Assembly: GCF_002277025.1 (NCBI RefSeq)
Contig: NZ_NIWD01000008.1
Coordinates: 69,413 to 133,412, forward strand
Direction of reading: 5' to 3'
DNA: 64,000 bases
Source of the DNA: Sphingopyxis sp. GW247-27LB
Lineage (GTDB): Bacteria > Pseudomonadota > Alphaproteobacteria > Sphingomonadales > Sphingomonadaceae
The notes beneath the pieces are model-generated. The model ran no database searches. It saw only the letters and a list, made by a program, of their open reading frames with translations, and had not been told where the DNA came from. Of this stretch, positions 49,282-57,818 are shown one piece after another; within the stretch, counting starts at the first letter, position 1, and each line of letters starts with the position of its first letter. The translations under genes were made by a program, and so were the position numbers.

Positions 49282-49886
49282 TGGATCACCAGGCTGGTGA
49301 AATAGACATTGTCGATGCCGCCAAAGCCTTCCTTCTCGCGCAGCACGCCGTTGATCGCACCGCTCAGTCGCCGCTGGAGCATTTGCTTGCCCTGCGAGGT
49401 CGACAGCATCGCGGGGTCCTGTTCGGCGAGCACCATCAGCACCGCCGAGCGGATCGGGACCATCTGGCGCTTGACGTTGGCGACCAGCTTGCCGTCGTAG
49501 AAGGTCGACAGGCTGATTCCGATCTGGAGAAAGCCCGATCCATCGGCGAGGTTGGTGGTGAAGGCCTGATCGATCGGAATATAGGTGATCTCATATTTGC
49601 GCGGGTCGACCTTGAAGCGGTCGTTGGGCACCGACACGGTCCCGACCTTCGGCGGCGCCTCTTCCTTGTCGCCCTCGCCCGCGGACGCGGTCTCGCCGCT
49701 CTCGCTGCGCAGGACGAGCTTGGGATAATGATCCTCGGGTTTCGAGGCCTCGGCGGCGAGCCCGCCGCCCATATAGATGCCGGCGCCGGCACCGGCGCCG
49801 ATCAGCACCGCGGCGCCGACGGTGAGCAGCAGCAGCTTCTTCATCTTGCCGCCCTTCTTCGGGCTTTCGGTTTTATCCTTGGTCAT
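49278..49886 (-). CDS. fliL: Flagellar stator-associated protein FliL
   Basis: A 202-residue protein with one membrane helix (KLLLLTVGAAVLIGAGAGAG), an acidic linker and the periplasmic FliL domain (RKYEITYIPIDQAFTTNLAD, LQIGISLSTFYDGKLVANVK, REKEGFGGIDNVYFTSLVIQ). The ATG at 49886 follows GGAAAGG; the frame is open to 50306 but upstream of it lies fliK. It stabilises the stators around the rotor. Confidence 0.93.
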   Translation of the reverse strand: MTKDKTESPKKGGKMKKLLLLTVGAAVLIGAGAGAGIYMGGGLAAEASKPEDHYPKLVLRSESGETASAGEGDKEEAPPKVGTVSVPNDRFKVDPRKYEITYIPIDQAFTTNLADGSGFLQIGISLSTFYDGKLVANVKRQMVPIRSAVLMVLAEQDPAMLSTSQGKQMLQRRLSGAINGVLREKEGFGGIDNVYFTSLVIQ

Positions 49887-49903
49887 GGCTCGACCTTTCC
49901 TGT

Positions 49904-51124
49904 TCAGGCGAAGCGGCCGCGGCGGGCGACGGCGCTGTCTTCGCGATGCGGTTCGGAGCGCGGCTGGGCGCGCTCGGCGGCGGTTTCGATGAGGTGGGCG
50001 GGGTCCTCCGCCGGCGCGCGGCCCTGGCCCTGCGACTGGCGGCCGGTCTCGCCCGGGGTGCAGGTCACTTCGGCGCCGGCGACGCGGACGCCCTGCTGGC
50101 GCAGCTCTTCGACGAGCTTGCCCTGCGCGGCATGGACCACCGTCGCGGTCGCCTCGTGCTGGGTGTCGAGCTTCACCGACACCCCCGCCTCGTCGTTCGT
50201 CATCGCGACGTCGAGACGGCCAAGGTGGCGCGGCATCAGGCGAAAGCTGATGTCGCCGCTGTCGGATTTCGTTGCCGCGATGTCTGAGGCGAGCTGCGCG
50301 ATCCACGCATCGTCGGAGCCCATGTCGAGCACGCGCTCGGCGACGGGCGCCGCGCGGGCAGCCTCGGCGACGGCGGCGGCGCCGTGGGTCGCGGGCTGCG
50401 CGAACAGCACCGTCATCGAGGCGCTGGCGTCGGGAACGATCGACTTGGCGCCCTTGGGATCGACGGCAAGCGGCGAGGCGGGCTCGGCAGTCCGCACCGC
50501 GGTGGGCGCAGGCGCTGGCTTGTCGCCCGCAGTCGCGGCAGGCGCGGTGGGTTTGGCATCGGGCGACAGAATCGCGCCGAGCAGCGGCGACAAGGCTGTG
50601 GCATCGACCGGCCGATCGGCGGCATCGAGCGCAGCGGGGGTGTCCTCGCTCTCCACCTCTCCCTTGGGGGAGTCGATGGCGGACGCGGGCTTGGGTGCCG
50701 CGGCGGCCTTTGTTCCCGACAGGATGGCGGCGGGCTTGGCCGCGGCAAAGCTGCCGTCCAGCACGGCGAGCAACGTTGCCGCCGCGGTCGCGCCGGGTGC
50801 TGGCTGGCCCTCGACCGGCACGGCGTTGGGGGAAGGTAGGTCGTCGACCGGTCCCGCAAGGGTTGCCGCGTCGAGCGCGGGAGTTTTGACAGTCTGGGCC
50901 ATCGCGATGGCGGGGTCGATGGGAAGGTCGGCGCTGCTCGGCAGCGCCGGCTTGGGGGCGACGGCCGAAAGCGGCGCGGCGGCGTCGAGCGACCGCTCAG
51001 CGGGAAGCCCGGCGAACAACTGCTCGAAGCCGGGGCCCGATTCGCGGGCCCGCCCGCCGCCGAGCGCGGCGAGGATCGCGGTGACCCCCGCCTGCGCGGG
51101 TGCCTGGGGCAGCGCGCTCATCAT
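49904..51124 (-). CDS. fliK: Flagellar hook-length control protein FliK
   Basis: A 406-residue, Ala/Pro-rich, low-complexity protein with a conserved C-terminal FliK domain: ISFRLMPRHLGRLDVAMTND, GVSVKLDTQHEATATVVHAA, LVEELRQQGVRVAGAEVTCT. The N-terminal ruler region has little conserved sequence, as expected. It is translated through an ATGA overlap with fliJ. The short hook protein FlgE of this organism suggests coordinated changes in hook building. Confidence 0.88.
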   Translation of the reverse strand: MMSALPQAPAQAGVTAILAALGGGRARESGPGFEQLFAGLPAERSLDAAAPLSAVAPKPALPSSADLPIDPAIAMAQTVKTPALDAATLAGPVDDLPSPNAVPVEGQPAPGATAAATLLAVLDGSFAAAKPAAILSGTKAAAAPKPASAIDSPKGEVESEDTPAALDAADRPVDATALSPLLGAILSPDAKPTAPAATAGDKPAPAPTAVRTAEPASPLAVDPKGAKSIVPDASASMTVLFAQPATHGAAAVAEAARAAPVAERVLDMGSDDAWIAQLASDIAATKSDSGDISFRLMPRHLGRLDVAMTNDEAGVSVKLDTQHEATATVVHAAQGKLVEELRQQGVRVAGAEVTCTPGETGRQSQGQGRAPAEDPAHLIETAAERAQPRSEPHREDSAVARRGRFA

Positions 51125-51567
51125 GCGACACCGCCATCGATGAGGCGCAGCTGCATGCCGCCGCGCGCGCGGTGCGGGCGGTTGGCGTCGGTGCGGCGTT
51201 CGAGTTCCTGCTCGGCCGATTTGCGGCCGCGTTCATAGAGGCGCACCGCCGATTCTTCCTTCGCCATCGCGCGCTGGGCGAGCGCGCCCATCTGGTCGCG
51301 GCGGGCGCTGGCGTGGGTCAGCGGCGCGGTCAGATTCTCCTTCGCCATGTCGAGCCGCATCGCGAGTTCGCCGACCGAGTTGAGCGCGCGGCCCGCGACC
51401 GCGCCCTTGGCCATCGCCAGATCGACGCGCAGCGTTTCGAGCCGCTTCGCGAGCTCGACCAGATTGGCGAGCTCACCATTGGCGCGCGCCAGATTGGCCT
51501 CCGCCATCTGATGTTCGACGGAACGCACGCGAATGATCCGTTTGCGGCGTGCGGTGCGGGTGGTCAT
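51121..51567 (-). CDS. fliJ: Flagellar export protein FliJ
   Basis: A 148-residue predicted coiled coil (LARANGELANLVELAKRLET; SVGELAMRLDMAKENLTAPL; AQRAMAKEESAVRLYERGRK). Size and position between fliI and fliK identify FliJ, which sits in the FliI hexamer and contacts FlhA. Sequence identity alone would be weak. ATGA overlaps occur at both ends. Confidence 0.82.
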   Translation of the reverse strand: MTTRTARRKRIIRVRSVEHQMAEANLARANGELANLVELAKRLETLRVDLAMAKGAVAGRALNSVGELAMRLDMAKENLTAPLTHASARRDQMGALAQRAMAKEESAVRLYERGRKSAEQELERRTDANRPHRARGGMQLRLIDGGVA

Positions 51568-52895
51568 GCAGGATATCCTTCGATGAGAGACTGGCGGGAG
51601 GTTTCGAAATCGACCTGCGTTCCGGCAGGCTGGGTGACGAAGGCGAGCTGGTCGGCGTGCCGCGCGATCGCTTCGTCGAGCACCGGATCGCCGCCGGCGA
51701 CGTAGGCGCCCATCAGCATCAGGTCGCGATTCTCTTCGTAAGCCGACCACAGCTGGCGAAAGCGCGCGGCGGCGGCGAGATGCGGGGCGTCGACCGAATC
51801 GGCCATGGTGCGCGACAGCGATCGCGCGACGTCGATCGCGGGATAGACGCCCTGCTCGGCAAGCTGGCGCGACAGGATGATATGCCCGTCGACGATCGCG
51901 CGCGCCGAATCGACGACCGGATCGTCGATGTCGCCGCCGTCGGCGAGCACCGTGTAGAGCGCGGTGACCGAACCACCGGTCTGGCGGTCGATCCCGGCGC
52001 GCTCGCAGAGCGACGGGATGAGCGCGAAGACCGACGGCGGATAGCCCTTCATCGTCGGCGGCTCGCCGAGCGTCAGGCCGATCTCGCGCTGCGCATGCGC
52101 GACGCGGGTCAGGCTGTCGATCAGCAGCAGCACCTTCTTGCCTTCGTGGCGAAAGGCCTCGGCGATTGCGGTCGCGCGCATCGCGGCGCGCAGGCGAAGC
52201 AACGGCGGATGGTCGGCGGGAACCGCGACGACGACCGATTTCTTGCGCACCGCAGGGGGCAGCTTGGTCTCGACGAAATCGCTGACCTCGCGACTGCGCT
52301 CGCCGATCAGCCCGACGACGATGACGTCGCATTCGGTGCCCGCGATCATCTGGCCCATCAGCACCGACTTGCCGACGCCCGAACCCGCGATGATCGCGAC
52401 GCGCTGGCCTTCGCCGACGGTGAGCAGCCCGTTGATCGCGCGCACCCCCATGTTGAGCGGACGGGTGACACGGCCGCGGCGCAGCGGATTGACCTTGCGC
52501 CCCGCGAGCGGCCACTGGAACTGCGACTTGACCGGCGGGCGGCCGTCGAGCGGATTACCCTGCGCGTCGACGATGCGACCGAGCAGCGCCTTGCCGACCG
52601 GGACCATGCTCGATGCGCCGTGCGGCTCGACCGGCGCGCCGGTGACGAGAGGCTGGTTGGTATCGAAGGGCAGGACGAGGCTGCGATGGCCGCGGAAGCC
52701 GACGACTTCGCCGTTCACATAATCGCCGGTCGCTGACTTGATGCGGACGTTGCTGCCGAGCGGCTGCGGGAATCCCGAGACTTCGAGCATGATCCCCTCG
52801 TGCGCGACGAGCGTGCCGATACGGCGCGGGCTGGCCTTCGCAAGATCGACGGGCGCGAGCAGCTGTTGCGCGGTCATGGCGAGGCGGCGCGTCAT
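51564..52895 (-). CDS. fliI: Flagellum-specific ATPase FliI
   Basis: A 443-residue hexameric ATPase of the export apparatus. Walker A AGSGVGKS at 170-177, Walker B in KKVLLLIDSLTR, and the family stretches GLIGERSREVSDFVE, LGEPPTMKGYPPSVFALIPS and RQLAEQGVYPAIDVARSLSR. The ATG at 52895 overlaps the fliH stop (ATGA); an internal ATG at 52877 is possible. Confidence 0.95.
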   Translation of the reverse strand: MTRRLAMTAQQLLAPVDLAKASPRRIGTLVAHEGIMLEVSGFPQPLGSNVRIKSATGDYVNGEVVGFRGHRSLVLPFDTNQPLVTGAPVEPHGASSMVPVGKALLGRIVDAQGNPLDGRPPVKSQFQWPLAGRKVNPLRRGRVTRPLNMGVRAINGLLTVGEGQRVAIIAGSGVGKSVLMGQMIAGTECDVIVVGLIGERSREVSDFVETKLPPAVRKKSVVVAVPADHPPLLRLRAAMRATAIAEAFRHEGKKVLLLIDSLTRVAHAQREIGLTLGEPPTMKGYPPSVFALIPSLCERAGIDRQTGGSVTALYTVLADGGDIDDPVVDSARAIVDGHIILSRQLAEQGVYPAIDVARSLSRTMADSVDAPHLAAAARFRQLWSAYEENRDLMLMGAYVAGGDPVLDEAIARHADQLAFVTQPAGTQVDFETSRQSLIEGYPA

Positions 52896-53503
52896 GCGGG
52901 CTCTTCCTCGCGGCCGAGCGCGGCGCGCAGCTCGTCGAGATAGACCGACCGGCCATGCTCGATCCAGCCCGCCGAGGTTTCGATGCGGACGGTGCCGCGC
53001 ATCATCGACGCGTCGGTCTCGACCGGCAGCGTCAGCGGGCTGTCGACCAGCAGCGCGGCGTCGCCCGGATGAACCCACAGCGTGCGCGCCTTGTCGCATT
53101 CGGCGATCATTGTCGCGGCGGTTTCGGCCTGCGCTTCCAGCCAGGCGGTGTCGATCGGCGCGGCGGCGACGATCTGGCGGACGAGCCGCTCGACCGTTTC
53201 GGCGATCATCTGCGCGAGTTCCTCGCTCGGCTCGTCCTGCAGCGCCTCGGCCGCCGCGACGAGCGCGAGCAGCGCATGGCGTTCGGCGGCGAAGCTGGTC
53301 TCGGCGAGGCGCTGGCCCTCGGCGAGGCCGAGCGCGAACGGATCCTGCGCGGGTTCGCTCGCTTCGGGCTCGCCGGCGTCGGGCCGTGCTTCGGGTGCCG
53401 GTGCCGCGGGCTCGAACGAGCGCGGGCGAAAGCCACCCGTGCGCGCCATGGCGGCGGTCAGCGCGATCGGCGCGAAGCCGGTTTCGATGCTGCGGTCAGA
53501 CAT
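52892..53503 (-). CDS. fliH: Flagellar export ATPase regulator FliH
   Basis: A 203-residue stator-like protein that holds FliI. It has an N-terminal low-complexity part, a helical middle (GLAEGQRLAETSFAAERHAL, ALQDEPSEELAQMIAETVER) and a compact C-terminal domain (TLWVHPGDAALLVDSPLTLP). Identification rests on gene order (fliG-fliH-fliI) and this domain layout. It overlaps fliG by 8 bp. Confidence 0.86.
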   Translation of the reverse strand: MSDRSIETGFAPIALTAAMARTGGFRPRSFEPAAPAPEARPDAGEPEASEPAQDPFALGLAEGQRLAETSFAAERHALLALVAAAEALQDEPSEELAQMIAETVERLVRQIVAAAPIDTAWLEAQAETAATMIAECDKARTLWVHPGDAALLVDSPLTLPVETDASMMRGTVRIETSAGWIEHGRSVYLDELRAALGREEEPA

Positions 53504-54527
53504 AGTCGTCGGCTCCGCCCGCGATCACGATTTCGCCCGCCGCCGCCATCTGGCGCACGACCTGCATGATGCTCTTCTGCGCGTCGTCGACGTCGGCGCG
53601 CTTGACCATCGTCATTTCGGCCATCTCGTCGCGGATCGTTTCCGACGCGCGCTGCGACATGGTGGAGAGGCAGAGATCGGCCATCGTCTCGTCGGCGCCC
53701 TTGAGCGCAACCGCGAGCAGCGCGGCGTCGACCGAGCGCAGCACGGTGCCGAGGCTGCGCAGGTCGAGGTCGCGCAGATTGTCGAAGACGAACATTTCCT
53801 CCTCGATCGTCTGGGCGAGCTGGCGGTCGTGCTTCTTGAGCGCGCGGATCGTCCGTTCGGACAGGTGGCGCGGCATCACCTTCATGATCTTGGCGACGTC
53901 GCTCGGGCCGCCGATCGGCTGCTTGGCGACGCGCTGGCCGCCGATATTGGCGGCGGCGAGGACCGCTTCGAGGTCCTCGATCGCGGCGGCGGGAACCGAA
54001 CTCAGCATCGCCGCGCGCAGCACCAGGTCGGCCTGCAGCCCCTCGTCGAGCGTTTCGATCGCGCGCGCGGCGACGTCGGGGACGAGCACCGACAGGATCA
54101 GCGCGCCGACCTGCGGATGTTCGCTCGCCAGCAGCGCGCTGATCGCCTCGACATCCATCCAGCGCAGCATTTCGAGCGACGCGGCGCTCGACTGCGGCGC
54201 GACCGCGGCGAGGATATTGTCGGCGCGGACATTGCCGACCGCCTGGTTGATCACGGTGCGGATGCGCGTGTCGGCACCGACCGCGAGCGCGCTGACCGAC
54301 CGGCTGCGCGTCACGAAGCGATCGAGCGCCTGGCCGATCTGGGTTTCGGTCGCGCTCGCGGTGTCGAACATCGCCTTGGCGAGCTGGCGGACCTCGTCGG
54401 GATCGAGATGCTTGAGGATCGTCGCCGCCTCGCTTTCGTCGAGCAGCATCAACAGGATCGCGGCGGCCGCCGATCCTTCGACCGGCTGCGCGGATGCGAA
54501 GCCGAGAGCGGGGTCGAGATCAGCCAC
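53496..54527 (-). CDS. fliG: Flagellar motor switch protein FliG
   Basis: A 343-residue rotor protein. N-terminal AILLMLLDESEAATILKHLD with PDEVRQLAKAMFD, middle-domain EHPQVGALILSVLVPDVAAR, and the torque helix region EEMFVFDNLRDLDLRSLGTV with charged residues that face MotA. It overlaps fliF and fliH by 8 bp at each end. Confidence 0.95.
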   Translation of the reverse strand: MADLDPALGFASAQPVEGSAAAAILLMLLDESEAATILKHLDPDEVRQLAKAMFDTASATETQIGQALDRFVTRSRSVSALAVGADTRIRTVINQAVGNVRADNILAAVAPQSSAASLEMLRWMDVEAISALLASEHPQVGALILSVLVPDVAARAIETLDEGLQADLVLRAAMLSSVPAAAIEDLEAVLAAANIGGQRVAKQPIGGPSDVAKIMKVMPRHLSERTIRALKKHDRQLAQTIEEEMFVFDNLRDLDLRSLGTVLRSVDAALLAVALKGADETMADLCLSTMSQRASETIRDEMAEMTMVKRADVDDAQKSIMQVVRQMAAAGEIVIAGGADDYV

Positions 54528-56166
54528 GGGCGCCCTCCTGCATCAGCTGGCGCACGACCAGCGCGGCGCGGGCCGAATCCTGCCGGACGAAGGCGCGCAC
54601 CAGATTGGCGCGCGCTTCATAGCTCGGCGCCGCCTCGATCATTTCGAGGGTGATTTCGCGCCCCATGCGGCGGTCGCCGAGCGCCGGCGGCGCATCGGTC
54701 GCGGCGAGCAGGCTTTCCTCGAGCGCGGTATCGCGCTCGGCGCGCGCGGCGGCGCGCGCCTTGGCCGCCTTGATCATCGGGCGGCCGATGAACAGGAAGG
54801 CGAGCAGCGCGGCGAGGATCGCGCCGACCTGCTTGATCAGCGGGAGGAACCAGCCCTGGTCCCAGAAGGCGGGGCTCGCATCCTCGACCTTGGCGAAGGG
54901 GCGCTGGCCGATCGCGACCATGTCGCCGCGCGCGGCATCGAAGCCGATCGCGCCCTTCACCAGATTGTCGATCTTGGCGAGGTCGGCCTGGCCGAGCGCC
55001 TTGGCGCCCTGGTTGAGCGCGACCGCGACCGAGACGCGGCTCAGCCGGCCCTGCGGTCGATGCGTCACCGAAATCTCGCGGCCGACTTCGTAGGATCGCG
55101 CCGCGCGTTCGTTGCTCTCGGCGCCCGATCCGGCGGGGGTTCCGGCGGCCGTCGGGGTCTGCGACAGCGTCGTCGCCGGCGGCGGCTGGTTCGACAGCGC
55201 GCCAGGGATGCCGACCGCGGGCGGGGTCCCCTGGCCGCTCACCGACTTGGTGATCTGTTCGCTGGTCAGCGCGCGGTCATTCTCGGGAAAGCTCTCGCGC
55301 GTCGCCTGGCTTTCGGACATGTCGACGTCGGCGTGGACCTCGACCGTATAATTGCCCGCGCCGAGCATCGGACCGAGCAGCGTGTCGAGCGCGCGGCGAA
55401 AGCGATCCTCGATCTGCGTCTGGAGCTGGAAGGCCTGCATGTCGCCCGACGTCGCGGCGTCGGAGAGCAGCGCGCCGCGCTGGTCGATCACCGACACCTG
55501 GTCGGCGTTCATGCCGGGCACCGAGGAGGCGACGAGGAAGCGGATCGCCTGCACCTGCCCGTCGGAGAGCGAGCGGCCGTTCTGGAGCGTGAGCATGACC
55601 GAGGCGGTCGCCGGCTTGTCCTCGCGGACGAACAGGCTGGGCTCGGCGGCGGCGATATGGATGCGCGCGGTCTTCACCGCGTCGATCGCCTCGATCGTGC
55701 GCGCGAGGTCCGCTTCACGCGCGGCGCGCAGCGTCTCGCCCTCGATCGCGCGGCTCGCGCCCATCGGCAGCGAAGCGATCAGGCTGTCGCCGCTCGGCTG
55801 CGCCTTGGGCAGCCCCTGGCCGGCGAGCGCGATGCGCGCCTGATACAGCTTGTCGGCGTCGACGGTCAGCGCGCCGGTCACCGGGTCGATCGTGTGGCCG
55901 ATGCCCTGCGACTGCAGCGCGTCGGCGACCGCCGCCTTGTCGCTGTCGCCGAGGCCGGCGAACAGCTGGGTCTGCGGCGCCGACTGGGTCATGAACCAAG
56001 CGAGCGCGGCGATGCCGATCGCGGTGGTGGTGGCGATGGCGGGCAGGGCGCGCTGGACCGCGGGCTGGCGGACGAACTGGCGCAGCGGCTCCATCCGGCC
56101 GGCAAAGGCGGGGGCGGGCAGGCGGTGGGCGTCGGGGACCGGCGCGAGGATCTGGGTATCGGCCAT
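54520..56166 (-). CDS. fliF: Flagellar MS-ring protein FliF
   Basis: A 548-residue MS-ring protein with two membrane segments: ALPAIATTTAIGIAALAWFM near residue 40 and VGAILAALLAFLFIGRPM near 460. The ring-building motifs include VADALQSQGIGHTIDPVTGA, VKTARIHIAAAEPSLFVRED and ATASVMLTLQNGRSLSDGQV; the tail binds FliG. It lies 4 bp after fliE, as second gene of the operon. Confidence 0.95.
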   Translation of the reverse strand: MADTQILAPVPDAHRLPAPAFAGRMEPLRQFVRQPAVQRALPAIATTTAIGIAALAWFMTQSAPQTQLFAGLGDSDKAAVADALQSQGIGHTIDPVTGALTVDADKLYQARIALAGQGLPKAQPSGDSLIASLPMGASRAIEGETLRAAREADLARTIEAIDAVKTARIHIAAAEPSLFVREDKPATASVMLTLQNGRSLSDGQVQAIRFLVASSVPGMNADQVSVIDQRGALLSDAATSGDMQAFQLQTQIEDRFRRALDTLLGPMLGAGNYTVEVHADVDMSESQATRESFPENDRALTSEQITKSVSGQGTPPAVGIPGALSNQPPPATTLSQTPTAAGTPAGSGAESNERAARSYEVGREISVTHRPQGRLSRVSVAVALNQGAKALGQADLAKIDNLVKGAIGFDAARGDMVAIGQRPFAKVEDASPAFWDQGWFLPLIKQVGAILAALLAFLFIGRPMIKAAKARAAARAERDTALEESLLAATDAPPALGDRRMGREITLEMIEAAPSYEARANLVRAFVRQDSARAALVVRQLMQEGARG

Positions 56167-56170
56167 CCGC

Positions 56171-56512
56171 TTACACCGGCATGTTCATGATGTCGCGGTA
56201 GGCGGAGAGCAGCTTGTTGCGCACCTGCAGCGTCGTCTCGAAGCCGAGCGAGGCCTTCTGCCGCTCGATCATCACGCTGACGATGTCGTGGGTGTCGCCG
56301 CGCTCATAGGCTTCGCTGAGTTCGCTGGCGCGGCCCTGCTGGGCGTTGACCTGCTGCAGCGCGGCCGAGATCGCCGATCCGAAATCGGGCGTTTCGCCGC
56401 CGCCTTCGACCCCGCCGGCCGCGGCGCGGCCCGCGGCGCGTTGCAGCGCCTGGTTCTGGCTGAGGATCGAACTGCGCATCTGCAGCAGCCGGCTCTGGTC
56501 GATCGTGCTCAT
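56171..56512 (-). CDS. fliE: Flagellar hook-basal body adaptor FliE
   Basis: A 113-residue protein that joins the MS ring to the rod. The C-terminal DIVSVMIERQKASLGFETTL with QVRNKLLSAYRDIMNMPV is the FliE signature. The start is taken at 56512 (MSTIDQ); an ATG six bases earlier is possible. It is the first gene of the fliE-to-flhB operon (about 11.8 kb, 15 genes, nearly all with overlaps or gaps under 20 bp), under the sigma-54 promoter at 56563-56578. Confidence 0.93.
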   Translation of the reverse strand: MSTIDQSRLLQMRSSILSQNQALQRAAGRAAAGGVEGGGETPDFGSAISAALQQVNAQQGRASELSEAYERGDTHDIVSVMIERQKASLGFETTLQVRNKLLSAYRDIMNMPV

Positions 56513-56562
56513 CTCTCTCATCCGTCCTGGGCGCGGCGGGTCGCCACGCGCCAAAAGAAGAA

Positions 56563-56578
56563 TGCAAGCCGCGTGCCA
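56563..56578 (-). promoter_or_regulatory. Sigma-54 promoter of the fliE-to-flhB operon
   Basis: The minus strand reads TGGCACGCGGCTTGCA, a full match to TGGCACG-N4-TTGCA, 51 bp upstream of fliE. GGCAAATTTTTGAC at 56642-56655 upstream may be a FleQ-box-like activator site, though it also precedes the flagellin gene. Confidence 0.85.
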
Positions 56579-56664
56579 GAATTTTTAATGTCAGTATTTC
56601 AAAGTGATAGGCACGAACAAGAGTGTCGAAGAACGCTGTCCGGCAAATTTTTGACGCGCCCGGC

Positions 56665-56691
56665 TTAAGCGCCGCCGCGCCGTGCCGTTAC
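56665..56691 (+). promoter_or_regulatory. Sigma-28 promoter of the first flagellin gene
   Basis: TTAA (56665-56668), 15-bp spacer, GCCGTTAC (56684-56691), 71 bp before the start codon. The same arrangement precedes the second flagellin gene. Confidence 0.8.
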
Positions 56692-56762
56692 TGGCTTTCG
56701 TGACCGCTCACCGAGCCCTCACGCTACGGGAATGGCCCTTTGGGGGGCTGGAAAGGAAGACC

Positions 56763-57716
56763 ATGACTGTCATCAACACGAATGTGAGCGCGCTTCGCGC
56801 CCAGAATAATTCGCGTGTCGCGAACCGCATGCAGTCGCAGGCGATGGAACGCCTGTCGAGCGGCAAGCGGATCAACAGCGCGAAGGACGACGCCGCCGGC
56901 CTCGCGATCGCGACCCGCATGGACGCCAATGTCCGCGGCCTCAACCAGGCGGTTCGCAACGCCAACGACGGCATTTCGCTGGCGCAGACCGCCGAAGGCG
57001 CGATGGGCAACATCTCGAACATCCTGGTTCGCATGCGCGAACTGGCGGTGCAGGCGTCGAACGGCACGCTGGGCACCGACGACCGCGCCGCGATCCAGAC
57101 CGAGGTCACCGCGCTGGTCGAGCAGATCGGCGATATCGCGACCCGCACGACCTTCAACGGCACCGACCTGCTCGCGGGCGGCGCGTCGATCGACATCCAG
57201 ACCGGCGTCAACAGCGGCGAGAAGGTGACGATCGCGATCTCCGACCTTCAGGCGACCGCGATCGGTGCCGTCGAAGATGCGGACAGCGATCCCGACACGG
57301 CGCCGACCCTCGTCAGCGGCTCGGCGGTTTCGGACATCAGCCTCGCGACCGCTTCGGACGCTTCGTCGGCGCTCGCGATCCTCGACGATGCGATCCAGAC
57401 GGTGGCGACGCAGCGCGCCAATCTGGGTGCGCAGCAGAACCGGCTGGAAGCGACCGTCGACAATCTGACGTCGACCGTCACCAACCTCGCCGACGCCAAG
57501 TCGCGCATCGAGGACGCCGACTTCTCGGCCGAATCGACGAAGCTCGCCGCCGCCGGCATCCTGTCGCAGGCGTCGACCGCGATGCTCGCCCAGGCGAGAA
57601 TATCCGGGCTATATTTGGTTGGTCCCTTTCATAGCCCGGCACGATGCCCCGGTCCCCCACGACCGGGGCATCTTTTTGTTCGGAGCGGCCGCGGTTGCGT
57701 GTCGCCATTTTTTTGA
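56763..57716 (+). CDS. Flagellin, copy 1, with aberrant C-terminus
   Basis: The first 278 residues are a normal small flagellin: [40 protein letters not shown], and the C-terminal [20 protein letters not shown] with TAMLAQA. A filament subunit should then end in about 10-15 more residues of the type NQ..VLSLLR. Instead the frame continues into [17 protein letters not shown] and on through the terminator hairpins to 57716. The D0 end needed for polymerisation and FliS binding is therefore lost or altered. Relative to copy 2, 24 bp are missing between two GAA triplets. Frameshift mutation or assembly error are both possible. Confidence 0.85.
   Translation: MTVINTNVSALRAQNNSRVANRMQSQAMERLSSGKRINSAKDDAAGLAIATRMDANVRGLNQAVRNANDGISLAQTAEGAMGNISNILVRMRELAVQASNGTLGTDDRAAIQTEVTALVEQIGDIATRTTFNGTDLLAGGASIDIQTGVNSGEKVTIAISDLQATAIGAVEDADSDPDTAPTLVSGSAVSDISLATASDASSALAILDDAIQTVATQRANLGAQQNRLEATVDNLTSTVTNLADAKSRIEDADFSAESTKLAAAGILSQASTAMLAQARISGLYLVGPFHSPARCPGPPRPGHLFVRSGRGCVSPFF
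57604..57672 (+). terminator. Double hairpin terminator after flagellin copy 1
   Basis: First stem: CCGGGCTAT (57604-57612) with ATAGCCCGG (57631-57639). Second stem: GATGCCCCGGTC with GACCGGGGCATC (57643-57672), followed by TTTTT. The second is a strong intrinsic terminator. Translation of the extended flagellin frame would run through both. Confidence 0.88.
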
Positions 57717-57725
57717 CGCCCGCGC

Positions 57726-57752
57726 TTAAGCCGCGCCGACACCTGCCGTTAC
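57726..57752 (+). promoter_or_regulatory. Sigma-28 promoter of the second flagellin gene
   Basis: TTAA (57726-57729), 15-bp spacer, GCCGTTAC (57745-57752), 66 bp before the start. It is nearly the same as the copy 1 promoter. Confidence 0.8.
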
Positions 57753-57818
57753 TATCTTCGTGAAGCTCACCGAGCCGCACGCCACGGGAATGGCCCAGTG
57801 GGGCCGGAAAGGAAGATC

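Noticed and set aside
53566-56190. An 874-codon plus-strand open frame over fliG and fliF
   Set aside because: It is antisense to well-conserved fliG and fliF; no domain is recognisable.
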